Source of the DNA: Codonopsis lanceolata
Lineage: Eukaryota > Streptophyta > Magnoliopsida > Asterales > Campanulaceae
Direction: 5' to 3'
Length of the DNA: 64,000 nt
NCBI GenBank assembly: GCA_013146195.2
Contig: CM028382.1
Location: forward strand, 13,299,101 to 13,363,100
This document shows positions 12,401-27,400 of the stretch, in pieces. Numbering within the stretch: the stretch's first letter is position 1; every line of letters begins with the position of its first letter. Made by a program: the position numbers and the translations under genes. The notes under the pieces are model-generated. The model did not search any database, was not told the origin of the DNA, and saw only the letters and a list, made by a program, of their open reading frames with translations.

Positions 12401-15400
12401 ATCTCACAGACAAGGAGGCATTTTGGAGACAAGTGGTGGTTTGCAAGTATGGAGAAGGGATTCATTGTTGGTTCCCTAATGAGGTCAATTCTCCTTATGG
12501 GGTGGGAGTCTGGCGTGGTATAAGGAAAGGGTGGAACTCTTTTGAAAGATTCATTGCATTTGAGGTTGGTAATGGGGCCTCGGTAAGATTTTGGGAAGAT
12601 AGGTGGTGTGGGGATACTTGTTTGAAGGAAGCATTCCAGAACTTATTCGAGCTCTCCATGGATAAGGATTGTAGAGTTAGTTCTATCTTATCTTCGGTAG
12701 AGGGCAAACCTATCTGGAATCCCACATTCAGAAGGAATTTTCATGATTGGGAAATTGAGTCGGTTGTGCAGCTTTTGGGGAGGCTTCAAGAGCAGAACAC
12801 AGACAGGTTGGAGGATAAGGTGGTTTGGAAAGGTATAGGGGGCCCTCTTTTTTCAGTAAACTCGTATTATCTCAAGCTTCTCAACTGTGGTAGAACCTCA
12901 TTCCCTTGGAGAGCGGTTTGCCCTAAGAGAGTGGCTTTTTTCATGTGGGAAGCGACTCTCGAAGCTATCCTAACCGGGGACAATTTGCGGAAACGTAACA
13001 TGGTTCTTGTCAATAGGTGTTATTTGTGTAAGGATAGTGAGGAGAGTGTAAATCATTTGCTTCTGCACTGTCAAGTGGCTTTAGAGCTTTGGAATTTTGT
13101 GCTGGGATTGTTCAGGATGTCTTGGGTCATGCCGAGATCGATGATTGATCACGTCAGAAGCTGGTCTACGGGGTATAGGAAGAGGAGAAGTCGTATTTGG
13201 GGGACAGCTCTTTTGGGTGTGTGTTGGATTCTATGGAAGGAAAGAAATCATAGGGCTTTCGATAATGTGGAAATGTCAGTCCCGGAATTGATGAATTTGT
13301 TGATTCGCACCCTTCATTTCTGGTGTTCCGAGACTGATCACTCTTTTTCTAGGTCCAACACTGTAATTGTAGATTTTGTATATAGCATAGACATTGGTTA
13401 ATGTTTGGTTTGGTATACTTCTAGTGTACAAAGGATGCATCACCTCTTTTGATGCTTTTTATATATTATTTACTTATCAAAAAAAAAAAATCCGTGTTTC
13501 CGTTTTGCAAAAAAGTTGAAGATGTTAAAAGAAGACCTGAAGAAGTGGAACAGGGAGGTTGTTGGTAACATCAAACCAAGGTTAGATAGCTTGATGGAGG
13601 AGGTAAAGGCGTTGGATGGTAAAGAAGGCTCGGGTGACTGGAAGACAGAAGATTTGGCCAAACGGAAGCTCCTTCAAGCCGAAATTCAGATATTGCTTCG
13701 GAGTGTGGAAATCTGCTGGAGACAAAAAGCACGTATCCAATGGTTGAAGGAGGGTGATAGTAACACAAGGTTCTTTCATCGGATGGCTAATGCCCACAAA
13801 CAGGCCAATCAAATTTCTAAGGTTTGGACTAACGGAGTAATGTTGGAAAATAATCTGATATAAAAGAGGGAATTGCTGATTTTTACAAAGATTTATTCTT
13901 GGACAATAACAACTGGAATCCAAAGCTGGAAGGTATTCACTTCGGTCATCTTAATCCAGCAGATAGAGAGAATCTTGAAATTCCATTCACTGGAGAAGAG
14001 GTCAGTTCAGCGGTTCATAATTTGAAGGGAGATAAGGCTGTGGGACCGAATGGCTTTCCTTTGGTCTTCTTTCAGCACTTGGGGGAGATGATGGATGTTT
14101 TTCATTATTTTTTTGAGCACAAGAGATTCGAGACAAGCATTAACGCAATATTTATTGCTCTTATTCCTAAGCCTGTGGGGGCGTAGGACATAAAAGATTA
14201 TAAGACCGATTAGTCAGTCTGATTGGGGGGTTGTACAAAATCTTAGCATAGGTGCTTGCTGGTTGATTAAAAAGGGTTATAGATAAGGTTATTTTAGCGT
14301 CCCAACATGCCTTTATGGGAGGCATAATGAGTTAGTGGGCCGGAAAATTCGCAGTAGGGAGGCTGGTTGCTCTGTAAATTGGACATTGAAAAGGTGTATG
14401 ACCACGTTAATTGGAACTTTTTGACCGTCTTGCACAAGATGGTGTTTGGGGGGCGATGGAGGGACTGGATTATGTTTTATATCTGTTCAGCGGAATTCTC
14501 ATCTTGGTCAATGGTGAGTCGATGGGTTTTTTTGGCACTTCGACAGGCTTGTGTCGAGCTTTCCTATTTATCATTGTTATGGAAGCGTTAAGCAGGATTA
14601 TAGAATCTTCTATGTCTAACGGCTATATCCGAGGATTTCTAGTGGGGAGGGATGGAGGTGAGGGTTTCTCATTTATTTTTTGCGGACGACACACAGTTTT
14701 CTGCGAGGCAAAGGCAGCTCAGTTGGGCTACTTACGGATGATTCTTCTTTTCTTCCAAGCAGCATGAAGTTTGAAGGTTAATATTATCAAGAGGGAGCTG
14801 GTTGCCGTGGTGAGGTGAAGGATGTGGATGACTTGGCAGCGTTTTTTGGGTGCAAGGTTGGGGTTCTTCCAACGTCATATCCTGGTCTCTCGCTAGGGGC
14901 AAAGTCCAGGAATAAGGAGATTTGGAGTCCGGTTATGACAAGGTTTGAACGCATGTTAGTGGGGTGGAAAAAGAAGTGGTAGATTGTCCCTTATTAAGAG
15001 TACCCTTTCCAATTTACCTTCATATTTTATATCTTCGTTTGGTATGCCAGTTTTAGTGGTGCAGAGAATCGAAAAATTGAAGAGGGGCTTTTTGTGGGAA
15101 GGGCAAGCAGTGGATCAAAAGTATCATTTGATTAGATGGGAGGTGGTGTGCTCAAGTGTTCGAAGTGGTGGACTAGGGATCAAAAAGCTCAAGTTGTTCA
15201 ATGTGGCATTGATGGGGAAATGGCTATGAAGATATTTGTGAGAATCAGACACTCTTTGGAAAAAGGTTGTGGTGAGCAAATTCAGTGCCGGAGATCGTCG
15301 ATGGGAACCTATAGAGATTCATTCCTCTCACGGAATGGGGTTGTGGAAAGGCATTAATAATGAGGTGGGCTTCTATGAAAAGATTTTTATCTCTGGATGT

Positions 15401-18400
15401 GGGTAATGGTAACACAGTTAGATTCTGGAGTGATTATTGATGTTTTGCAATTCTTGGGCGATACTGTAACATGGAACCTATCCCTCTTTTAGAAGGAACC
15501 CTCAGGATTTGGAATTGGATTCTCTTGTGCACTTCTTTGAGCAGATTTATAATCAGAAGGTGGACAGAAATAGAAAGGATTCAGTTGTGTGGGAGGGTGG
15601 GAAGCGCAAAGATTTTTTAGTTAAATCCTTCTATCAAAAGCTATTGGGTAGCAATGACACGTTTCGTTGGAAGAGTGTTTGGAAGTCAAAGGCTTCTACA
15701 AGGGTCTTTTTTACGTGCGGGTAATGACTCTTTGTGAGTTTCTTTATGTGGGAAGCTGCGAATGAAGCTTTATTAACGGGTGATAACCTTCAGCGCCAAG
15801 GGAAAATATATGTGAAGAGGTGCTGTATGTCCAAATGCGACGGGGAAAGTGTTGATCATTTATTGTTGCACTGCACAGTAGCTAGGGAGATATGGGACTT
15901 CGTATTTAATTTGTTCCATGTGATATGGGTAATGCCGAACTCAATTAAGGAGATGCTCAAATGTTGGTCTGTGTATAAACGGAGGAGGAGCCTTTGGGTC
16001 ACTGCTCCGTTGGTGATTTGTTGGACTACATGGAGGGAAAGAAACGCTAGGATTTTTGACAAGGAGGAGAGAAGTTTAGAGAAGATTGAGGAGCTGATTC
16101 TGCCGACTCATTTTTTTTGGTGTCATGAGTTGATGGCTCTTGGTACAAACCCTTTTGTAGAGTTTGTGGATAGTATATCTACTGATTAGTTCTTAATTTG
16201 TATTCTCCTTGTGTGCATAGGACACGTCACCTGGTTCGATGCCTTTTTATTTTACTCTTATTAATTTCTTTTCTTTATAGCAACTTACTTTTTTTTGATG
16301 ATCCCTTTATCCTCTTTCTACTTCTTCCACCTTCTACCATTAAAATGTCTTATTCTATAAGAAACACTCAGAAAAGCAGAAAGTACGACTTTCATTGCAT
16401 TCCCAACTGAATATCATTGCTCCAAAATTGGCCCACGTCAACCAAGATGTCTTAAATCAGGGCTTGAATGTTGGGGGCAGACTTTTCTACTTCTCTTCCA
16501 GATTGAACTGGTTGCTGCCATCCAGTTGGGATACACTAACATAGAAAATGCAAGGTGAGACTGTAGTTCCAATTGAGTGGATCATCAGTGTCAAATCAGC
16601 CTTGAGTAAGCTGCAACTGAACTGATTGGTACCTCTAGAGGTGGTTTGGAGTATTGATGGGAATCCTGTTTATTAATTGGGTGTGGTCAGGTGAAGGCCA
16701 AAAGCAGGGAAACCCATGAAGCATGATGTTTCTCACTGATTTTCTTGGTGAGTGGAGCTATATGTCATGGTGTGATGTGCAAATGAAGCTTTGGTGTACG
16801 AGTTGGTTGATGGTGGGGGATATGTGACTAGGTTTCTTTACAGTGCTTTGGGTGCTATAAGTTTTATGGACCCTTGACTTTTTGATTAATTTATTCATAT
16901 GAATTTGGTCTTATGAGAGGAACTTAAACTGTGCAAGTTGCCAAGTTTCTCCTTTCTGTATGCTTGCTTGGACATTTGTGCTATGCAGTTGCTGTTAGTT
17001 TACTTCGTAAATACTTTGAAGACTAATCAACCAATCTTAGGGTAAACAACCTCTAATTCCTATGTTTAAGTTAACGTAGGAAATGCAGTACATTGTTTGG
17101 GTCCTTGTCTCAGTGACAGTGACTTATCTATAAGTTTTATACTAATATTTAATGGAAAAAAAGCGATAGAATGTATGCAATTAAGAAAAAAAGGAGTCTA
17201 CCTTGCATGATTAAAGTGAGAACAAGCATTCTTACACCATTCCTATTTGTGTTATGCCTACATGAAAATATGTCTCACTTGATGCAGGTGGAAGAGTCTC
17301 GAAACAAGGTTTCTGAAAAATCAACGAAGATGTATAACAGTGTACTGGATGCCCATGAAAAATCCAAGGAGTTAGACAAATCATTTAAAGATCTAAGCAA
17401 GGAGGTTCAAAGTTTAAACAGAGAGAAAGAAGCAATAGAGAAGCAGCGAACGGAAGCTATAAAAAAGCACACAGAGCTTGAGCTTGATGTCACAGACCTT
17501 CAAGAGAAAATCTTTGGGAATATCAAAGCCAAGGTACTGTTTCTTTGGATATCCAGTACAGAAGCGCCTTTTCCTTGTGCATGTGAGAGGACTAAGAAGC
17601 CAGATTTATTTGTTGAATTTCTAATTGTTATGGTGTAGGAGGATGCGATAAGACAGCTTGAGCTTTTACAGAGAGAGATCCAGGCATCCACGCTAGAGCT
17701 TAACAACATTAAGCTTTTGTATGATGATCAAGTGAAGTTGGAGGATGAGATTACCAGAGGGTAATTCTTTATTTAGTTGTTTTTGGTCTATTTGGTACAT
17801 CTATACAATTTTGACAGGAAAGGCAAGTCAAGGACTATGAATTATCCCATGTGTCATATACTTCTGATAATGCTAGTATTTGTTAGTTTATTGTCATTAT
17901 GAAAGTAGGTAACTGAATATTTGTCTTAAGCAAAATATTATGTCTCCAAATTGCTTCTAATCCTGTTACGCTCATTAGATATTAGGCCAAAATACAATTT
18001 CCACCACAAGGTTGCCACTAAATCCCAATTTGCCACCCATACTAAGGTTTGTGCCACTTTAGTACAAGGTTGCCATTTGTCCCATTTAACCACCTCCCGT
18101 CTATTGCCGTTTGAAGGTTGACGTTAAATCACACATGGTCTTCCACGTGCGGGTTATTTTCGTCTTTTTCCATCTGTGCTTAACTTGATTCATATGTATG
18201 CCAATTGTGGTTGCTTGCTTTGATTTCGCCGGAGGTCCATCAACCCAAAACCAGACTTGAGCTTCAAAATAAATCCAAGTAACACGAGAATGATCATCTA
18301 TAAAGGTATCAAAATATCTATAACCTAACTTTGAGACAACATGACTAGGTTGTCAAATGTCGGAATGGACTACATCAAATGGGGCATGAGCCCATTTATT

Positions 18401-21400
18401 AACCCTAGGAATATACAATATGCGATTGTGCATTGAACAATGAATTTGAAACGGGGATAAAGAGACACTTGAACATGCAACTGGTGTAGATGGAGCTTCA
18501 AAAAAATAAATTCTCCTAGACTCTTGCCCTCTACCAATAATCCTTTTCTTCACACGATCCTGAAAGACATATTGAGTTTTCAAAAAATGAGACATCACAA
18601 TTATGATCATGAGTGAACTTGCTAACGAACAATAGATTAAAGGGAGAACCAGGAATTTACATAACACATGGGATGAAAGAGAGGACGAGGGACATGTTTC
18701 ACTTGGCCCTTAACGGAAGCAATAAACAAATTGACTAGAGTAACACTCGGTAATGCCGAGGAAGGAGTAAACAAAGAAAAGATACCGCTTTGCCACTCAG
18801 ATCGTAAGCACCAGAGTCAATAACCTATCTACAATGAGAGGAAGAAACACATGCAATAGGTATCTGAACAAAAGTAGGTTGAGGATGTTTGGAGGGTGGA
18901 GAGGCGAACTTAGTGTTAGAGGCTACATGGGCATATCGATCCCCAGATGGTGTACCATGTAGCTTCCAACAATTATGAATCACATGATTCGTATCTCCCA
19001 CAGTGATAACAACTACGAACCTCTCTACTCTCTCTACCTCTACCGCGGCCACTATGATTATCAACTCATCTAAAAACTTAAGCTTGTAGACACAGGCTCA
19101 ATTATGTATATCAAGGTAACAATCCCCTCACGTGTTACCCATCCACACATGGAGAGATACACAAACATGCCTCACTAGGACATCACAAACCAAAGAGAGT
19201 GACAACATGTACTCACAATTTTCCGGGCAACAAATGCAAGTGAGATGACTCGAACTCATGACTTTGCCAGCTCTAATATGAGAACTTTCAAGATTTCTTT
19301 TGTTGTCTCCTTTTTTTTTTGGGGGGGGGAAGGTTTGGGTGGTTAATTGTGTGATAATTGACTGTGGGCCGAAGAGAGTGTAGTAGTAGACTAGTAATTT
19401 TTCTTAAGACAGTGGGGGCAACTGTGAGTTATACTCCCTCGTTCGGATCAAAGAGTCCATGTTTGAAATGTTTAATAATTAAAGTAAGTATTAGTATACT
19501 TGGAATTGGTTGAAAAGTTAAGCGTACATATATGCTTATATCACATGTGGAGGGTACGTATGGAGATTGAAGCCATAATTTTTGAAATACATGGAAAGGA
19601 GGGAGTATTATCCAAATTGAAAGACGGTATTGGCTAACCTATCCTAAGATATATTGATATGAGAAGATAGCATAAGAGTTTTCTGTTTGCATTCGTCCAC
19701 CATTTGCATGATATCTTACATTCATCTTGTTAGACAATAAGGTTAGTTTGGTAATTGTGTTGGTAGGGTATATGTATATATATATATATTCTATATGCAG
19801 GAATAAGAGATTGACCCAAAAGTATAGAAATATCTTGCTGCTCTTTATCTTCTTCCCTCTCGTTCTCTTCTTCTTCTCTTTCTTTCTTCCTTTTTTTTTT
19901 TGATAAGAAATAATTGTATTAGAAAAAACGCCTAAAAGGAGGCGCAGCCATGTACAGAGGGAGTATACAAAACTGAAAAACTATACACTATCCGTAATAT
20001 TAACCAAACGATCCCCTTCTACCGGGTCAATGTCTTCGTTCCAGAACTGTAAGGACTTAAGGACTGATTCATCTCCCTCTTAATCCGGGCTACATCAGTT
20101 TCTTCGTTTTCAAAAACTCTTCTATTCCTCTCTTTCCAAACATTCCACCAAATAGCCAAAGGAATAGATGTCCATTTGTTCTCTTTCCTTTTTATGTTGA
20201 AGGATTCCCACCCACTAAGAAGCTGATCAACTGATCTGTGCATAACCCACTGCAAACCTGCACGGAGGAAGAAGGAACTGCACAGCTCCCTAACAACTGA
20301 ACAGTGAAGAAGCAAGTGATTGACAGTTTCCTCCTCTTTGCACTTGAAGCACCGGTTGACGTAAATCCATCCTCTAGCTTTCAAGTTATCCCCCATTAAT
20401 ATTGCTCCCCGAGCCACTTCCCAAGCAAAAAAAGCCACCCTTCAAGGAGCTTTTGTCCTCCAAATTGCCTTCCTAGGAAATAGACCTCTGTCCTCCTTCC
20501 TTAAGCAAGAGTAAAGAGACTTCACTGCGAAGGTCTTCGATCTAGATCCTTTCCACACCACTCTATCCTCACCCGAACCCCTTCTCTTTACCTTATAAAG
20601 CTTATCGAATAGCCTAGCAATGTCTCCAATCTCCCAGCAATGTCTCCACTCTTTCTTTCTTCCTTAAAGCTGCCGAGTATTTGGTACATGGTATCGTGAC
20701 AGACAACAACTAGAAACCCTCGAGCAATCTCAGTGTTGGCTCCATGCATGGCTGACATTGAGTTTTGAAAAGTGCATGGTTTTGTTGATCAATCGAGAAA
20801 ATTAGGGTGCTTGGATGCAATATACAAGTCCAGGGGTAGGCTTGGAATAGGCAGGCAACCTTGTCTATGCAAGTCACTGGCCAGAGCAAGTTACTTCCCG
20901 GCATCACACGCCGGCGAGTGGTGGCGTGTGTGGGTCAATTTCGGAACTCTAGCTCTCAGAAATCAGTTTGGGTGTGTCAGATTTGTGTTGTGACGAGTTT
21001 GGTGATATGAATTGATGATTCCAGTGAATGATTGGCATGATTTTGGTGGGGTAAATGTGTTAGACTTAAATATTTTGGAACACGGACCGGTTGTTGGTGA
21101 TAGAGCACACGTCTTGTTTGTTTGGATACTCAGTTGACAAGTTACTCAACATAGGGGTCTGGTTTGACAGGTTGATATTCTGAAAGGTTTGCTTTGATAG
21201 TTTGATATTCTGGAGGGTCTGATTTGATGATTAGATATTTTAGAGGGTCTGTTTTGATAGATTGGTCAACTTGGAGGATCTGACCCGACAATTTGATATT
21301 TTTGAGGGCCTGTTGAATGTTAATACCTTTGAGCAACAATTATGACAATTGTTTCACACGGCAGTGTTTATAGCACGGGTAGAGATGGAGGTGGAGGTGG

Positions 21401-24400
21401 TTTTTGTGGTAGTAAAACTACCGAAGGTTGTGGAAGAACCCATACAGTCATATGAGTGATAAGGAGTTTGTCAACTTTACACAGTACTAGCTCCAGCAAT
21501 CACAACAGCCTTCTTCCTCCTCCAAAGCAACTCTAGCCAAATCAAATAAATCCATAACATGTCTTTTGTCTTTGGCTAGGCAATGGGTGATTGACTTAGG
21601 GGTTACTAATCATAAGACAGGAGATTCGAGTTTGTTGGATACGTATGAGTCGTCAAATAGGTTTACAATTAGTACCCTGGGTGATGGACCCTCCTCCCAA
21701 ATCTTGGGTAGTGGTACTGTTGCTTCATTCTCATTGACATCTATTTTGTACTTGCCCAGGTTTCCTTTTAATTTAATATTTGTGAGTAAAAATACGAAGG
21801 CTTTAGAAATTGTTGGCTCTTTCTTTCCCGCTATTGTCTTTTTCATGATTTTAGGACTTGGGAGATTATTGGCAAAGGAAGTAAATTTGATGGGATGCAC
21901 CTCCTCGATGAAGTTGTTGCTACTCATCCGTCCACTTGCATGTCAAAGTACTTTGTCCCCTTTTCAACTACATTGTCGTTATGGTCATCTATCACTACCT
22001 GTCTTGGAGAAATCGTGTCCTAAATTGGGAACTATTTCTAGTTTATCGTGTAAGTCTTGTGAGTTTGCTAAGCATCATCGGGGGTCGTATCCTCCTAGAG
22101 TTAATATACGGGCTGTGTCTTTATTTATGTTAGTTCAGATCCTTGGGGTCCTTGTACTGTTCTATCAAAATCTCGATATTTTGTTACTTTCGTTGATGAT
22201 TATTCCGTTATATTTAATGAAGTCCAGAGATGAATTGGTTGACATATTTTGTTCCTTTTGTGCCAAAATTAAAATTCATTTTAATTGTCCGGTAGTCTTT
22301 TAAGTGATAACTATGTTGCACGGATACGGATACGTGAACACAGATACGCGGACACGCGATACGGGATTCACGAGTTTTGAAAAATATAGGATGCAGGTAT
22401 GGGGGTAATGAGTAAATATTCAAAACATAAGGACCAAAATATAAATATTCAAAATATAAGGACTAAATTATAAATGTTAAAACTGTAAGAACAATAATAC
22501 TCACCTGATACCCTGATAGGGCTCGAAGGAAATAACGGTAGATTCGAAGGAAGAAGAAATCGAAGGAAGAAATCGAAGGAAGAAATTGAAGGAAAACTTA
22601 CGTGGCAGACTCGACTTTGAAGGTAGAAGGGGCCGCAAAGGCGTAGAGCTGAGTTCGGCGGGATTGAGCTTCACTTCGGCACTCGACACTTCAAAAAGGG
22701 GGCTAGGGCTTGCAGCCTTCGAGGCTTTGACAGTTCGAAATCCAAGCGAAGGGGGCTAGGGCTTGGAGCCTTCAAGGCTTCGACAGTTCGAAATCCAAAA
22801 AAATAGTGTATATAATGTGTCCCATGTAAGTGATACGCATCCCGACCCCCCAATTCCTGTACCCGTGTCCATGTCGGAACCTTCAAAAAATTCAAATTCG
22901 GCTCCGAGATGTATTTTGAGCCATATCTCGCGTATCCAACCTGTATCTGTGTCGGATACGGAATATGGCTACTAACAGGCGTGTCCATGCAACATAGAGT
23001 GATAATACTAAGGAATATTTTTTTGGCATTTTTTCTTCTTATATGTCTTGAAATGGAGTCATTCATCAATCTTCATGTATTGTCACCTCTCAAGTGTTAC
23101 TGAACGCAAAGATGGCCATCTATTCGAGGTTGCGAGGGCATTGATGTTTGAGATGAATGTTCCCAAGTCTTTTTGGGCTGATGCTGTACCCATTGCTGCG
23201 CATAGTTATTAAAGGCAGAGGGCGAGAGGTCCATTTTTGAGGCGAGAGGCGGGCGACCGAAAGACGAACAAGGCGATAAATTAAGAAAAATAGTATATAT
23301 ATAATATTGTAACAGAATCCAAAGTATGTATAAATGAAAAAAAAAAGTGTAAACACAACAACAAAACAAAACAAAACAAAGTTAACCCCCATCCTTTTTC
23401 ATAATTACACAATGTTAGCGAATAAGGGATATTATAAAGGGTGTTATGTGTAACTTATTGTAAATATATATAAATACCCTAGCTTAACCTTTTTAGGGTT
23501 AAGGCTTCCAAATCATATTCTTCTTCTTCTCTTCTCCTCTTAATTTACATGGTATCAGAGCAGGTTTCTATGTAACAAACTTGGTTTGATACACCTCGCT
23601 TCTATTTTTTACTTTTTTTTTTTTTTTTCTTTCTACATGCAACGTTAAGGACGTTGCGTTCCTTACGGCATCGCCAGGCTGTGCGATGCTCTGAGTTGCC
23701 GGAGTGTGCAACCATTGATTGATAGTCCAACCCAGGTTGTGGTTTGCCAGTTGTGTTTGTGCCCGACGTTGTTTTTTGTTGTGCGCGCAAGGGTTCGCCG
23801 GTTAAGAGGCATCGTCAGTTTCCAGCACGATTGAGTGGGCGAAGTCTTTTGGCCATCACCTGGTTTGCTGTGCAACCCACGCACCACACAGACTAGTTCG
23901 CCGTCTCTAGGCGACGCCGGAGGACCAGTTCCTTTCGCCGGAAACCTTCACCTGGTCAAGTTTCGCCGAATTTTCATCTCGTCTGCTTCGCCTCGCTCGT
24001 AGTCCACCCGTGGGTTAGTTTTCTTGGTTGGCGTGTGTTGCAAACTCGCTGGCCGCTTGTTTGGTTTCTTGGTTGAAAGGATTCTTCCTGCTCGGCGAAG
24101 TTATGTCGACTTCGAGGTCGTTTCAAAGATGATCACCACTCCTAGCAAGCTTACAGATAAAAAGCTTGATGGTACCAACTACATGATGTGGCGTAAGGTG
24201 GTTAGTAAGAGTCTGATTGGTATGGAAAAGGGTGATCATCTCACTGGATATTAAACCGGTGACAGTCAAGGTTCGATTAGGGATGATGCATTACTCTTTG
24301 GCCGATGATGAATTCCATGATCGATATCGTTGCAGAGTTAGTTTCCCATACCGAAACAACCAAAGATCTGGGAGTATTTGGAGGTGTCAGATTCGGTCGT

Positions 24401-27400
24401 GATAATCAATCGCTTTGTATGACTTGTCCATCGACGTGTTTCGACAATCAAAGAGATCGCACCGTGACTCAAGATTTCTGCAGATTTTAAGAAACTGCCT
24501 CGTGAATGGTGCACTTTGCTTCCAATTACGGCCGATATTAAGGAGATGCAGTACAACGTGAACAACTCCTTGTCATGGGTTTTTAGCCGGCTTGCGACTG
24601 AGTTTGCTAGTTTGCTACGATCGCAGATTTTGTCCGTAATCGATATTTGCTCCTTGTCTCGAGGCTTTCTCGCGGTTTTACGCACATCTACTACGCCTGC
24701 TCCATGGGGATGCGGGTGAGTCTTCGCTTCGCATGTGCATTTCACGGGCATCGAGGTTCGATCATGGTGGTCGCAGGCGACGCAGAGGTGGTAGAGGAGG
24801 TGGGGTGGTCGTGGTGGTGATGATGCACATGGACGTGGTGGGAATCAGGGATGTCAAGGTCTGTTACTATCATGGGGACACGGCATCTCGCAACGCAATT
24901 GTTGGAAGTTACATGGGAAACCGACTAGTAACCGCTTTGCTAATGTTGCTACTCATCCCGACCCCGTTAGTCGGGCCTCCTCCTTTGACCGAATAGAAGA
25001 TGGTTATGATGTCGATGAAGAGTATGCTAGGTATACCCGTGTCTCTCAACCGTCTTCATCTTCCTCTTCTCAGCCCACTCTTGTCCATTCACGCAAATGG
25101 GTCATTGATTCGGTGCTACCGATCATATGACCGTGATGCAGTATTTTATCTTCCTTTACCTCTTCTATATTGCCTAGTGTCACGTTAGCCAACGGGTCTG
25201 CATGTGTTCGTGGGAGCGGAATCGCCAGATCACTCCATCTCTATCGTTGTCTTCGTCCCTATACCTTCCTCGGTTTTCCGCTCAATTTACTATCCATCAC
25301 TAAATTAACTCGTGATTACAACCGTAGTGTCTCATTCCTTTCTCGATTCTTGTGTCTTTCAGATCTTACGACGAAGAGGATTATTGGTAGAGGCTACGAA
25401 TCAGAGGGCTTTACTTGTCGGATGATGTTGTCTCTCCAGCTTGCATGTTCCAAAGTTGTCACTTCCCTTACACCGCATCGATTCATTGTCGTTTGGGTCA
25501 TCCTTGTCTCTCGAATTTGAAGATATCAGGTCCTAGTTTAGAGTCTTTGTCTACATTAAATTGTGAAGCGTGTCGATGCTAAACACCATCGTGTTTCATA
25601 CTTTCCTAGAGTCTATAAAAGGGCTTGTGTCCCGCTTTGAGTTGGTTCATTCTCGATGTTCGGGGTCCGTCTCCAGAGTGTCGAAACTTGGTTATCGTTA
25701 TTTTGTTACATTTGTTGATGATTTTTCCCTGTAACTTGGATTTACTTAATGAGAAATCGCTCGAAGTTATTCTCCATTTTTGTGGTTTTGTGCCGAAATT
25801 ACTACTCGCTTTGGTGTGCCTATTAAAATTCTTCATAGTGACAATGCAAAAGAATATTTCTCCACCCCTTTCTCTACTTTTATGCATGACCATGGCATGA
25901 CTCATGAATCCTCTTGCATTGATACACCTCAACAAAACGGGTGGCGGAGAGAAAGAATCGCCATCTAATGGAAAGTGCTAGGCTCTTAGCTTTCAAATGC
26001 ACGTGCCTAAGCAATTTTGGTCTCGATGCGCTGATCGTCATCTTATTAATAGGATGCCATCCTCGGTTCTTGGGGAGATTCCATATCGTGTCTTATATCC
26101 TTCCCGCTCGTTGTTTTCCGTGTCATCGCAAACCTCGTGTTTGCTTTGTTCGCGATCATCGACCTCATATAACCAAGTTGGATCCTAAGTCCCTCAAATG
26201 TATCTTCCTTGGCTACTCTCGGTCCTCAAAAAGGGTATCGTTGTTTTTCTCCCGAGTTGAATCGTTATCTCGCTTTCTCTTGATGTCACATTTTTGAATC
26301 GAATCATTCTATCCTCTATCGTCTGCTGACCCATCTTCTTCGACTCAAATGATGATTTCCTTGTCTATCACGCCACCGAAATGCCTCGCCCCACCTCCCC
26401 TCTCTCTCGCCCCCCATTCAAGAAGTTTACTCTCGCCGCCCACGAGAGGGATCTCCTTCGCACCTCCCGATGTGGTCCCTACCGAGCCAGCCTCTTCTCA
26501 GATCCTAGCACTCCTAAGTGCCACCATTATCCGATCTAGATGTTCCGATTGCACTTCGAAAAGGTAAGCGTAGTTGTGCACAATATTCCATTGCCGACTA
26601 TGTTAGTTACTCGGTTTGTCTTCTTCTACTTCTTCCTTAATTAATTCTCTTGAGTCTTACCCTATTCCTAAGTCTCTGCCCGAGAGCGTGGCTCACCCCG
26701 TTGGAGAAAAGCTATGGAAGAGGAGATGAAGGCTCTTGAGGAGAATCGCTTGGGATTTGATACCTTTCGCCGAATAATAAGAAGGCAATTGGTTGTAAGT
26801 GGGTTTTCACAAGGTGAAAGTGAATCCCAATGGTTCCCTTGCTTGGTCAAGGCACGCCCTGTCGGGGTTACGCCCAAACTTATGGTGTGGATTATTCGAA
26901 ACTTTCTCTCCAGCGGTTGGCTTCTGCTCGTTGCTTGTTTCTCTTCCGCATCATACCACCGGCCGCTTCACCAACTAGATGTCAAAAATGCTTTTCTTCA
27001 TGGTGACTCGCACGAAGAGGTTTATCTTGAACAACCTCCCGGTTTTGTTGTTCGTGGGGAGTCGAATGGTGTGCAAGTTAAAAAGTCGCCAGATGGTCTC
27101 AAACAATCTCCTCGAGCTTGGTTTGGTCGATTTAGTGAAGTTGTGTTAGAGTTTGGCCTTATGCGGTGCAGCAGTGATCATTCCGCCCTTTTATCGTCAC
27201 CAAGCGTGGTGTATTCTCTTGGTTGTGTATGTTGATGATATTGTTATTATCGGGAGATAGTGTGGGAATTTGTGCTCTCAAGTCTTTCCTTCAAGAAAGA
27301 TTTCAAACAAAAGATCTCGAACCTCAAGTATTTTTTGGGAATTGAAGTTGCCTGCTCAAGCAAGGCATTTTTCTTTCTCAACGGAAGTATGTATCGGACT

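Larger units (their letters stand above)
9448..16262 (+). mobile_element. older LINE, split by a younger LINE (9448-9769 and 13492-16262)
   Basis: The left piece encodes the end of an endonuclease domain (NDMELVDLPLEGGEFTWSR, SRIDKFL, KSPFQFEIMWLDE). The right piece resumes at FRFAKKLKMLKEDLKKWNR, just where the left piece should continue by comparison with the younger LINE. Degenerate reverse transcriptase (GDKAVGPNGFPLVFFQH, KLDIEKVYDHVNW) and zf-RVT follow (VKRCCMSKCDGESVDHLLLH). Many frameshifts and stops are present. The 3' UTR ends near 16260 without a poly(A) run. Confidence 0.75.

Noticed and set aside
23602..23887. Minus-strand frames inside the second copia leader
   Set aside because: They lie between LTR and gag on the opposite strand and have no family features.
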